64,000 bases of DNA from an uncultured Nitrospiraceae bacterium. Lineage in GTDB: Bacteria > Nitrospirota > Thermodesulfovibrionia > Thermodesulfovibrionales > Thermodesulfovibrionaceae. The notes under the pieces are model-generated. The model made no database searches, had not been told where the DNA came from, and saw nothing but the letters and a program-made list of their open reading frames with translations. Where the stretch lies: contig CAKZQH010000072.1 in the NCBI GenBank assembly GCA_937139565.1, positions 1 through 64,000 of the forward strand. The letters are read 5' to 3'. A program made the position numbers and the translations under genes. Of this stretch, positions 47,254 to 56,804 are shown one piece after another (the first letter of the stretch is position 1; the number at the start of each line of letters is the position of its first letter).

Positions 47254-48279
47254 TTAATTACACTTCCATAAATCAAAGCTTTTTAAAATATTCATATCTA
47301 CATCAAAAAAAGACTCTGGATCAAAGTTATCTAATGTTTTAGTTTTCAATGGTCGCACATATCTTTTGTAATCCTTTTCATTTTCTACCATCCACTCTAT
47401 TAGTTTTAACCTTTCTTGGAAAGTTTTTCCCTCCTTAACTCCTGCGTCTTTTCTTAGCTCATCCCAGAGAAATTCAATTACTAATGCTTCTGCCTCTTTT
47501 TTCTTCGGAGAATATCTGATGTAGATACCAGCAAGATTCATAGCTCCATCTACTAAGCATTTTTTACTCTTCTCTGAGATGGGAATTACTAATAGATTTC
47601 TCTTGCCAGCTGTTGTATTGAGTATGCTCTGTATAGCATCATCCTTACACCAAGAAGGGATGGAGACTATTAAATAGCGTTGCTCTGAAGATAAGGGGAA
47701 ACTTTCAAGCAAATACTTTGATATCCATAATCCGCTTAAAACACCAGGACACAAATGGTCATGAAACTGAACGGAATTTCTTAATTCGAGAGACATTCCC
47801 TTTTTCCAGGCTACAACTATGGGTAAAAACTTATAACCCCTGCCGTTCAAAAGATTTTTGACCTTATCCTCTGTATTGTTGAGAGAGGTTGTTAAAAATT
47901 TTTCAAAACTCTGAAAACTCAGTGAATTATTTTGATCCTTAATATAAACTGCCTTGTCTAGCAATGAATCGTAGACAAAAATAAAGAGTGAACTATTGAC
48001 AGAATCATGAATGTTTATAATATTTCCAAGACTCATGTCAGCGTAATTAGAGAGAATGGACAAAAGGTTAATTGTGTCTTTACTTTTGAACTTTACCTGA
48101 CCAGCATTGGTTATTATCAAAGTTTCCTTATAGTGAGTTTGTTTAAATTCTTGCTCCAAAACATTTTTAACTTCTTTTAGCAGATAATGATCTCTATCCT
48201 CTGAATAGGAAGTAGTAACTGATAAAATTATCACGATAAAAATGAGCAATACTTTTTTCAACATTTCATTCCTCCTCAA
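47254..48279 (-). CDS. exported FmdE-like protein
   Basis: Signal peptide; SVQFHDHLCPGVLSGLWISKYLL and WCKDDAIQSILNTTAGKRNLLV. Confidence 0.75.
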   Translation of the reverse strand: MRRNEMLKKVLLIFIVIILSVTTSYSEDRDHYLLKEVKNVLEQEFKQTHYKETLIITNAGQVKFKSKDTINLLSILSNYADMSLGNIINIHDSVNSSLFIFVYDSLLDKAVYIKDQNNSLSFQSFEKFLTTSLNNTEDKVKNLLNGRGYKFLPIVVAWKKGMSLELRNSVQFHDHLCPGVLSGLWISKYLLESFPLSSEQRYLIVSIPSWCKDDAIQSILNTTAGKRNLLVIPISEKSKKCLVDGAMNLAGIYIRYSPKKKEAEALVIEFLWDELRKDAGVKEGKTFQERLKLIEWMVENEKDYKRYVRPLKTKTLDNFDPESFFDVDMNILKSFDLWKCN

Positions 48280-50521
48280 AAACTAAATGCTACAGAGCCA
48301 TAAACACTAAAGGGTGCACCGGGATAGTAATCTGGACTTACTATGTATTTCTTATCAAAGAGGTTATAAAACTCAAGAGCAAATCTTACATCCTGAATAG
48401 GACCGATCTTTTTAATGTTGTATGCGCATTTTAAATCAACCACGAAGTATGAAGGCATTTTTTCGTCATGAGCAAGGTCTCCATACCTTTTACCAATAAA
48501 TCTAACAGTAGGAGTAAGCTCAAACCCTTTATAATTTAAAATCACTCCTGATGTAAACATCCATTCAGGAACATCTATCACTTGCTTGCCATCGGTTTTA
48601 TAAAGCTTTCCTGCACTTACTATATCTCCATCATATTTAAGTTTTGTATAGGTAGGGTTAAAGAAGAAAGTAACATAGTCAGAGAAAATTATATTACTTC
48701 CAAGTTCAAATCCGTATCCCTTAGCTTTACCTACAAAGGTCTGATAGCTTACTGGATTACCTTGGAATTTAAGAAGTTGTGATGGATTATCAGGATCTTT
48801 CCATCCTGGTGTTATGGGTGTCCTAAGGTTTTTGTGTTTAGAGAAAAAGATTGTTGGATAGAGTTCTATTCTGGAAGTCCTGAATCTTAAACCTATATCA
48901 AGATTATCAGTTTTTTCTGGATTATACTCTTTGAAAAGATCCTGCATGGTTATACCCATTTTCTGAAATTTTGAGTAGAGATTGTAATATAGATTCACAA
49001 TAGGCATATAAGCATAAGGTTGTTGAAAGGTTCTTCCAAAACTTGAATAGATCTCTAAGGAATCAGTAATAGTATAGGACAAACCTGCCGTTGGAAGCCA
49101 TACATCGTATGATTGACCACCATAATCTAATTTGCTCTCTCTTTGAGGATAGGGATTACCAGAAGAGTCATAAGATGTAATGTAACCTTCATTGTCAGAT
49201 TCTTTTAATTTTAAATATTTAAGCCCAACCTGCCAATTGAATCTATCAATATTCCCTGCTAATTTTACATAGGGACTATAACGGTAACTATCGTTTATGC
49301 TTTTTGTATACCTACCCCAGCCCACAAAGGTTTTCGAACCATCTGGATTGAGCCAGTAGTTCTTTGTTGGTTCATCATCCCAACTTTGTTTTTCATACTG
49401 AAACCCTGCAAGTGCCTTAATTTTTTCAAATTCAGCAACAATTTCTGAAATAGCTCCCCATCTTTTAACTGTCCACTTACTTATTTGTATCCCAGGATTT
49501 GAACCAGTACGTCCTGAAACCTTATCAGAACCACTTGTCTCTTCTTTTTCTTCTTCTCGGTAGTAAGGTTTTAAGGCAATCTTAAAATTTTCGCTTAATT
49601 TTAAGGTTATAAATGAAAAAATATCATAGTTTGTCCATTTAAGTTTCTGATAGTCATAATAAAGCCAATCCTTGGAGGGATTTCTAAAAAGCTCTGTGTT
49701 ATAATCAAATCTTCTATATTCATCAAGGTCCTTTGCTTGCGCATAGGTTAGATTTCTGTATTTGTGATGTTTAATTTCATTAAAGTTTGCCCACATTTTA
49801 ACTTCTAAAAGATCTCCAAATGGTTGAACAAACGTTAAATTTACATTGTTTCTTGGCCCAATTTTACCCTCACCCTCCATTTTTCCTCCTCTGCATATGA
49901 GTAAGAAAGAGAAATTTTAGTGCCCAGATTATTAATTTTTCCGGAATCCAATCTAATAAAGCTCTTCGTATAATTAAAGCTACCAACAATTTGTTTCAGT
50001 GTGAGATTAAACTTATCCATTGCCCAAAGAGGTCTAAGTTGAATAGTTCCACCTCTTGTTCCAGCTCCAGGTCCAAGATCAGCCGGCACTGCTCCTTTGT
50101 AAAGAGCAATTCCTTCGAAATTCTCAAGATCAAGTATGTATGTTCTTGGACCTATTGGATTTCCACCGTAAATTGGAATACCTTCAACAGACATACTTCC
50201 AAGAGACCCACCTACCCCTCTTACTCTAACAGCCATCTGCGTCGATGCCATGTTTGCAGGATCAGGACTTTCGAACATAACGCCAGGAAAAATTCCTATA
50301 GCATTCCAGACATTTGTAGAAGATGCAGTTCCACCAAGTTTAATTCCCTCTCTTGTTAACTCCATACCAGTGAAAACTGTCTCTGCAGTCTCTTTTGTTG
50401 GTGCTAATATTCTTTCACCGGTTACCACAATCTCCTCAAGTTTTTCATCCTTTGTTTCAGAAAAAGCCGGTGATGAAAAAATAAAGAATAAAGACAAAAA
50501 CATGACCACATAATAAATCAT
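48276..50521 (-). pseudogene. TonB-dependent outer-membrane receptor, split by an apparent frameshift near 49870
   Basis: 49841-50521 encodes signal peptide plus plug (EEIVVTGERI...VRVRGVGGSLGSMSVEGIPIYGGNP); 48276-49880 encodes the barrel. One extra A in the AAAAA run would join the frames. Confidence 0.8.
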
Positions 50522-50543
50522 AGCTATACCCCTCCAAAATTTT

Positions 50544-50636
50544 TTATAACTCCCTTCTTGAGAGGTATAGACCCTTCATGAGTCTCTTACAAACAAAAAA
50601 GCCGTGCAGAGCATTAAGCTCCATCACGGCCTTCAT
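50544..50636 (-). CDS. candidate leader peptide (uORF), MKAVMELNALHGFFVCKRLMKGLYLSRREL
   Basis: 30-codon ORF with GAAGGG 11 nt upstream of the ATG, spanning the leader terminator. Confidence 0.3.
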   Translation of the reverse strand: MKAVMELNALHGFFVCKRLMKGLYLSRREL

Positions 50637-50660
50637 GACCAGTTAAACCCTTCGTGGGAT
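50545..50660 (-). promoter_or_regulatory. structured 5' leader of the TonB operon: four small hairpins plus terminator
   Basis: On the minus strand: CCC-ACGAA-GGG, GGTC-ATGAA-GGCC, terminator, GACTC-ATGAA-GGGTC, CTCTC-AAGAA-GGGAG. Confidence 0.6.
50595..50630 (-). terminator. intrinsic terminator in TonB operon leader
   Basis: GCCGTGatgGAGCttaatGCTCtgCACGGC followed by TTTTTT on the minus strand. Confidence 0.8.
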
Positions 50661-50925
50661 AGAAAATTAAAACATATAAATACAATCTTCGTCAAGTAAC
50701 TATTCGAATTTGTAAATACCTTTTTCTTAGCCAAAGATTATTCTATATGATTTAAACAGGTATATTTAGTCTATGTTGTCATAAAGTATCCAAATCGCCA
50801 TAGATACTCAAAAGCTTCAACTTTAATACCTTTATAAGGGTCTAATATAGGGGTCCGACATTAATCTTATTTCTCCTGATCCATACTTTGAATATCTTCT
50901 CTATATGCTCCTGATTTTTTGCTCA

Positions 50926-51352
50926 ACCCGACTTCATCAATTTAGGGCATATTTTATTTAAGAAAACTAAATATTTCAGAGACTCATATTTTCCTTTTCC
51001 ACTTAATGTAGTCTACTGTCTTTCGTACTTTTCAAAGCCAATTTCTCTCTTACTTTGTTTACTAATATCAAAAATCTTTACCTGTAAAACTTGAATCAAA
51101 ATATGAATACTATCTCTGTTGATTTCTGGTTTTAATCCATTGTATTCTACATATAATCTTTCTGCTATGAGGGTATCACGATTAACAAAAGACAAGGTTC
51201 TAATGAGATTAGTAAAGGATAGAGAAACCTATGAGGGAGAGAATAAAGGCAGGAAGGAGATGTCTGAGAACATAGCGTATGCATTTTGTCACTGTGAGCC
51301 TCTCGATGAGGCAAAGCAGTCTCTGATACCTCTTACATGTCACTGCGAGGGA
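50926..51352. repeat. decayed IS-derived element copy B
   Basis: Near-identical by eye to 58591-59010; contains FLNKICPKLMKSG-stop, similar to the copy A integrase remnant. Confidence 0.8.
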
Positions 51353-51420
51353 CTCGATGTCCCGAAGCAGTCTCTAAGTAAAACCTATGAAAAGGTGACG
51401 ACGAGATCCCTTCATAAGAT
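51286..51420. repeat. REP-like palindromic repeat cluster
   Basis: GTCACTGTGAGCCTCTCGATGAGGCAAAGCAGTCTC and GTCACTGCGAGGGACTCGATGTCCCGAAGCAGTCTC. Confidence 0.85.
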
Positions 51421-51526
51421 TTATAAACTTATTTTAAAAACACTCCATTTTACCAATCGCATCAATAACTACAATTTCTGCTTTTTGAAAATGTAAGGAC
51501 CTTAAAAAAACTCAAATCCTTATACA

Positions 51527-51727
51527 TCAACAAATATTTCCCCACTCTATACTTGTTTTAATATTCGCATGGGAGAGAATCTTTTTCTGTTTAGATAAAC
51601 TTACCAGCTCAAAGCCTAATCTGTCTTTTTCCTTTATCTCCTGTGTGAAAAATCCCGCTGGTGGGTAACTGGAAAGGGCTTCTGACAATTTTTTTATCAT
51701 CTCATCAAAGCCTTTTAAATAGGCTAA
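51527..51727 (-). pseudogene. THEP1-like nucleoside-triphosphatase fragment lacking the P-loop N-terminus
   Basis: Minus frame reads FDEMIKKLSEALSSYPPAGFFTQEIKEKDRLGFELVSLSKQKKILSHANIKTSIEWG then stop; PAGFFTxEI and LSHxNIK resemble THEP1. Confidence 0.55.
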
Positions 51728-52306
51728 TCAGTTAGATTTTCTCCTTCTGAAAATACTCTTTCCCACCTTTATAAAAAGGACTCCACCTAAAGCTAATACA
51801 AATATAAAACCAATTAAAGGAAGTACAATTGCAAAAGCTGAAACCATAGCTGACATTACTAACTCTGAAGTGGAAAGAACAGGATTACCGATACCGCCTG
51901 TAAATAGCGATGATTTAGCCCTAAGCGCTGTTGTAGCACCCTGCATGATACCTGCGATACCACCGCCTGCTATAATTGCAACCAGCCATTTCATCACAGG
52001 TGGTATGTCTGTTATTACTGACGCGGATGCTATTATCCCGGCAATTACAGAAATTGGAGATGCGATAGTATCCATCAGGTTGTCAAGCCATGGAATATAA
52101 TAAGCAATTACCTCAAATACTGTCGCTGTTGCAAAAGCCATAAGTGCGTAGTTGCTTCCTATCCATTCAAACTCAGGTGATAAATTGACAAGCCCATAAT
52201 TAGAAACCAAGCTTAATAAAAGCAAAGGGACAAAAATCCTAAATCCGCACGCAGCACTTAAACCTATTCCCGTTATTATGGCTAAAACTGTATCAATGTT
52301 ATCCAT
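51728..52306 (-). CDS. DUF4126 membrane protein
   Basis: AIITGIGLSAACGFRIFVPLLLLSL...YIPWLDNLMDTIASPISVIAG. Confidence 0.8.
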   Translation of the reverse strand: MDNIDTVLAIITGIGLSAACGFRIFVPLLLLSLVSNYGLVNLSPEFEWIGSNYALMAFATATVFEVIAYYIPWLDNLMDTIASPISVIAGIIASASVITDIPPVMKWLVAIIAGGGIAGIMQGATTALRAKSSLFTGGIGNPVLSTSELVMSAMVSAFAIVLPLIGFIFVLALGGVLFIKVGKSIFRRRKSN

Positions 52307-52386
52307 AAATTTATCTTTTCACTTAATTATACTCTTTCAAAAGACTGAATCCAACTTTAAGTAAAAAAAAAGATATAAGCTATTGG

Positions 52387-52863
52387 TCAATCATCAAATT
52401 GAGAAATTTGAAGCAAAAGTTTTCTGAAAAACTCGTTTTCTTCACATGCTTTCAGCCAAGTGCAGACTGAACAATACTTTTTATACCAATCACTAAAAAA
52501 GTGAGGAATTTTATTTTTCAGCACATTCCAATCTACATATCCGCCTTTTTCCATTTCTAAAAAAATAAGTGCATCATTATCCATCTGTCTTATTTCTATA
52601 TCAGCATTTTCGCTGTAGCTACATCTATTATCTTTAAGATTAAAACATCTTTTACAGACATCATCTGCTCCATCTGATATTTCTATGATTTCATTGTTAG
52701 CTCTTATCATAAGATCTTTTAAATTATTGATAAATGCTTCATCATAGCCTTGTCCTGAAAAGAAATGAAGACATATAAGATGATGACCTCTAAGTCTGAT
52801 TTTTCTATTTATTTCTCTATTCATCTTCAAACAATGATGTGTATTTAAATTTTTCTGAGTCAA
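52387..52863 (-). CDS. DUF1284 domain protein
   Basis: IRLRGHHLICLHFFSGQGYDEAFINNLKDLM plus conserved Cys. Confidence 0.75.
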   Translation of the reverse strand: MTQKNLNTHHCLKMNREINRKIRLRGHHLICLHFFSGQGYDEAFINNLKDLMIRANNEIIEISDGADDVCKRCFNLKDNRCSYSENADIEIRQMDNDALIFLEMEKGGYVDWNVLKNKIPHFFSDWYKKYCSVCTWLKACEENEFFRKLLLQISQFDD

Positions 52864-54529
52864 ATAACCCCCTATCAGTAAGTTTTAGTGCAGGTATGAC
52901 AGGCAATGTCATAAAAGAAAGAGTCATAAACGGAGCTTTTAACAAACTGCCAAGTTCCTTTGCTTTTCTGTCCAGTTGTTTGTATTTATTTGAAACAAAA
53001 TTACAGTCCCTTTCTGACATCAATCCTGCAACTGGCAGAGGAAGTATCTCTTCAACATCGTTGAAAATCAATGAAAGACCCCCTTTACTTCGAATAATCA
53101 AATTTACTGCTTTAGCGATTTCACTATCATCTACTCCAACACATACTATGTTGTGAGAGTCATGGGCTACTGATGAGGCAATGGCACCTTTTTTTAAGCC
53201 AAAGTTTTTTACAAATCCCACTGCTGGTGGGTGGTCCTCATACCTGTTTATTACTGCTATTTTTAAAATATCTCTGCTCACATCTGAGACTATATAGCCA
53301 TCTACAGTTTTTGGCTTTTTAATGAGTTTTTTTGTATATATCTGGCTATCTACTGCTTCAATAACTTTTATTAAATCTCCTTGCGCTGGAATTCTAAAGT
53401 CTTCAGGGCTTTTTTCCTTTGCATTGAATTTGTTTAAAATATCAATATTTGTATTCTCTGAAAAATTAATTAGACTATGTCCTTCTATTTGCAATACTTT
53501 TCCATCAACTACAGTGCAGAGTATATTAAAGTTCTTCAAATCATCCACTAATAGAAAGTTAGCTTTATCATCCTTTTGCAAAAAACTAAAATCTATTTCA
53601 TAGTGCCTGGCAGCATTGAAAGATGCTGCTCTCAATACATCTATAGGGTCATAACCCCAGTTTAAAAGTTGTTTTATCATTAGATTAATATTGCCTTTTA
53701 TCAAATCATCAGGATGGATGTCATCACTACAGAGCATACACATCTGAGGATACTCTTTTATTAGAGGAGCAAGTGCTTCAAGGTTTTTCGCTGCGGAACC
53801 TTCTCTTATTTGAATCTTCATGCCGTTAAGTATCTTTTCTTTTCCCTCATCATAGGTAGTTACTTCATGGTCAGTAGTAATTCCTGCTTTTATGTAGAGC
53901 AAAAGTTCTCTATCTCTTAGTCCTGGCGCATGTCCATCAATCTTTTTTCCATATTTTTTGGCTATCTCAATTTTTTCCATTATTTTTTTGTCCCCTCCAA
54001 TTACTGCAGGATAGTTCATGACTTCGCTTAAATATCCCACCTCTTGATTTTTCATTAAATTTTCAATATCCTCTGCCTCTATCTTTCCTCCTGTAGTTTC
54101 AAGATCTGTGGCTGGTACACAGCTTGGTGCTCCAAAATAAAATCTGAAAGGGAGATTTCTGCTTTCGTTTATCATGTATCTAACTCCATCAACTCCTAAA
54201 ACATTAGCAATCTCATGAGGATCTGAAAAACATGCAATAACACCATGTTTTATTGCAACTGAGGCAAACTCCACTGGAGTAAGCATAGAGCTTTCAACAT
54301 GAACATGAGAATCTATAAATCCTGGAATTATATAAAAATTGGGAGCATCATTTACTGGTTTTACCGCTGTTATTATGCCGTTTTTAATGGTCAGTTGCCC
54401 TTTAAAAATCTTTTTGTTGATTATATCAACAATATATCCACTGACGCTCTTTACTGAGAGTGTTTTTTTCTTTTGACTTAAACTTAGGGCTCTCATTAAG
54501 ACTGGACTCATTTTAAAACTCTCAGTCAA
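52817..54529 (-). CDS. ade: adenine deaminase
   Basis: IIPGFIDSHVHVESSMLTPVEFA; DPHEIANVLGVDGVRYM; GHAPGL; CSDDIHPDDL. Confidence 0.95.
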   Translation of the reverse strand: MTESFKMSPVLMRALSLSQKKKTLSVKSVSGYIVDIINKKIFKGQLTIKNGIITAVKPVNDAPNFYIIPGFIDSHVHVESSMLTPVEFASVAIKHGVIACFSDPHEIANVLGVDGVRYMINESRNLPFRFYFGAPSCVPATDLETTGGKIEAEDIENLMKNQEVGYLSEVMNYPAVIGGDKKIMEKIEIAKKYGKKIDGHAPGLRDRELLLYIKAGITTDHEVTTYDEGKEKILNGMKIQIREGSAAKNLEALAPLIKEYPQMCMLCSDDIHPDDLIKGNINLMIKQLLNWGYDPIDVLRAASFNAARHYEIDFSFLQKDDKANFLLVDDLKNFNILCTVVDGKVLQIEGHSLINFSENTNIDILNKFNAKEKSPEDFRIPAQGDLIKVIEAVDSQIYTKKLIKKPKTVDGYIVSDVSRDILKIAVINRYEDHPPAVGFVKNFGLKKGAIASSVAHDSHNIVCVGVDDSEIAKAVNLIIRSKGGLSLIFNDVEEILPLPVAGLMSERDCNFVSNKYKQLDRKAKELGSLLKAPFMTLSFMTLPVIPALKLTDRGLFDSEKFKYTSLFEDE

Positions 54530-54650
54530 ATTTTTTGCCCTCCTGCAAAAAATTAAGTATATTTTACAAAAATCAATGATTCATCTCTAAATTTATCAAT
54601 CAAATATTCAGTGAGCTCGATGATAAACTCTTTGTATTACAATGGATAGG

Positions 54651-54675
54651 CCGTGGAGGCTTATAACCTCCACGG
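54651..54675 (-). terminator. probable terminator of the caspase-like gene
   Basis: CCGTGGAGG-CTTATAA-CCTCCACGG just downstream of the stop. Confidence 0.6.
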
Positions 54676-54704
54676 AAGTATTATTATAAAATTCTGAATC
54701 CTAC

Positions 54705-56288
54705 TTACTCTAAAAAAGTCCTGGAGCCAAGAAATCCCTCTTGAGTTGGATCTTGGGAATAATAGTGATAATGAATCCAACCAGTGCTTGCAGGAGGTTG
54801 ATTATTGTCATCGTAATGGGGAGTATCATCGGTATAATGCATTCTTCTTGCCCAATTAAAAGCTTCCTGCATGCTGATCTTGCCGTTTTCATCCCAGTCA
54901 ATATCTATTGCAACTTCTTTACCTTTACGATCTCTAATTTTCTCTCCATCAGGTGTGCGTCCCATTAAGACAGTGAAAAACCAGTAAGTAAATTCATTGT
55001 ATTTTGCAACACCCCCTGCCTTTGGCCATCTTGCTCTGGAAATTTGGTTTGGACCTGCTGCAGACATGATAATTCTATTAGGTCCTCTTAAATCATCAAT
55101 AAACCCTCCACTAAAGCACTGCTCCATTACAATTATCATTACTTTGTAGTGCCTGATTTTATTTACCTGTTCAGCAAACTCATCATCATACATTGTCCCA
55201 CGATTAGGACCAAGAATAATTGCCTCATCTACTCTGAGCAAATCATTTTTATCTTTATCTTTATTATAATCTTGATTGTATTGAGCTTCTGAAATAAGAT
55301 CTTCCGTCTGTTCATTATCTGTATCAAATCTAGCTGACTGGAGTCCTGCCTCCAAGTCGCCCCGTTTTTTTAATAGTAAGCCTCCTCCATGATTGTTAAT
55401 CATTATAAAAAGCTTATCATGACTCGTCATTTTTGTGGCTAAGTTATTAAAAACTCTCTCAATATTTTCTCTTGATGCCTCAAGAATATTGGGAATAGTG
55501 CCTTTAACTTTAGCTTCTACCTTATCATCAGGCTCAAAACCATCGTGATAGAGCACGTTTATATTCTCTGCAGGATATCCTCTGTCTCTTAAAATTTGGT
55601 ACATACACAAAAGATCATTCCAATAGCGAATATGGTTACTTTCATATCCACCTCCACCAGCAATAAGAACTGCATATTTGCCTTCAGGATAGGCTTGATG
55701 AGGTCCAATTTTCTCAATTGTTTCGATTATTCGTGATTTTCTTATTCTCTCTTTTATTTGTTCACTTGGTGGTTCGGTAACTGAATCATCGATCTTTGGA
55801 ATGTCTGTAAATTTGTCCTTAATTTGGTCAAAAAAGGAAGAAGTTCTCTTATCGGTAAGTCTTGCATCTGCTAATTTTTGAATGTTAAGTGTTTGAATGA
55901 CAACAGATTCTGCTCTAACTGTTTTTGGATCTTTTTGTTCAGGCTTTCTTAAAATCCCCTTAACAGATATTCTGTCACCTGACTTGATACCTGCTGGTAT
56001 ATTGCCAACAATGGGAATAAAGGAATGCGTTGGAAGAGGAATATTATCGTATGTTCTTTCTATGTTATCAATAATCATAGGAATTGAACCTGCATAGTAA
56101 TAACCTTCTACACTAACTTCACTGTTAAGAAATTTGAGAATTTCAGGAGAACGAAGTTGTTTTTTCAAAACTATTTCAGATTGTGACTGATTGGATTGAA
56201 ATTGGCTTGATTGAGCACTAACGGTACACACAGTGAACAGCATAGAGCAAAAAATAAAAATTACTAAAAAAACTCTTTCTCTTCTCAT
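54705..56288 (-). CDS. secreted caspase/legumain-like (C13/C14-clan) cysteine peptidase homologue
   Basis: Signal peptide; KYAVLIAGGGGYESNHIRYWNDL; FIMINNHGGG (His) and VMEQCFSGGFIDDL (Cys); DIDWDENGKISMQEAF EF-hand-like loop. Confidence 0.78.
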   Translation of the reverse strand: MRRERVFLVIFIFCSMLFTVCTVSAQSSQFQSNQSQSEIVLKKQLRSPEILKFLNSEVSVEGYYYAGSIPMIIDNIERTYDNIPLPTHSFIPIVGNIPAGIKSGDRISVKGILRKPEQKDPKTVRAESVVIQTLNIQKLADARLTDKRTSSFFDQIKDKFTDIPKIDDSVTEPPSEQIKERIRKSRIIETIEKIGPHQAYPEGKYAVLIAGGGGYESNHIRYWNDLLCMYQILRDRGYPAENINVLYHDGFEPDDKVEAKVKGTIPNILEASRENIERVFNNLATKMTSHDKLFIMINNHGGGLLLKKRGDLEAGLQSARFDTDNEQTEDLISEAQYNQDYNKDKDKNDLLRVDEAIILGPNRGTMYDDEFAEQVNKIRHYKVMIIVMEQCFSGGFIDDLRGPNRIIMSAAGPNQISRARWPKAGGVAKYNEFTYWFFTVLMGRTPDGEKIRDRKGKEVAIDIDWDENGKISMQEAFNWARRMHYTDDTPHYDDNNQPPASTGWIHYHYYSQDPTQEGFLGSRTFLE

Positions 56289-56804
56289 TTTTTTCTCCTT
56301 TTATTTTTTAAAAGAACAACGAATTTGTTCCTGTTAAATTAAAAAAAACAACTCTCAAAAAAGTCAATAAAAATTTTAAACCTCGACATAAAAAAGTAAG
56401 GAGTTAAATCAAAGTTGTCTCTAATGAATTAAGGCAAGTTGGTAATATCTTACATACATAGTAGCTCATAGAAATCCCATTCCGCCATTTCGAGGAGTGA
56501 AACTCTTCGATTCGCTCAGAATTACAAATAAAATATCCATTGAGAGGATCGATACCTGCAGTTCTATCCTCACTTAAAGAGCGTTTTGTGGTATCAAGAC
56601 ACTTATAATGACGAAGAAATAGAAAGAGGATTTATGATAAGTCCCTTTAAAAAAAGTGTTTCGAAATTTTAAGATAAAAAATACAGAAGATATATACTCT
56701 CTACTCTTTTGATTCTTTGTAAAAATTTTAAATCTACATTTTTGTAACTTTTTTGATTTTGATATCAAATGATATGATAATTATTTACAAAGTCCATAAA
56801 ATAA

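Noticed and set aside
50545-50660. Cobalamin, guanidine-II or ANTAR-type leader
   Set aside because: No cobalamin-box consensus seen; loops are ANGAA pentaloops rather than ACGR tetraloops, and the G is not at position 4 of a hexaloop as ANTAR targets require.
51119-51496. 125-aa ORF with CHCE...EAKQSL segments (also 58780-59025 and 58861-59271)
   Set aside because: Translation of REP-like repeats and decayed IS sequence; unlikely to be a real protein.
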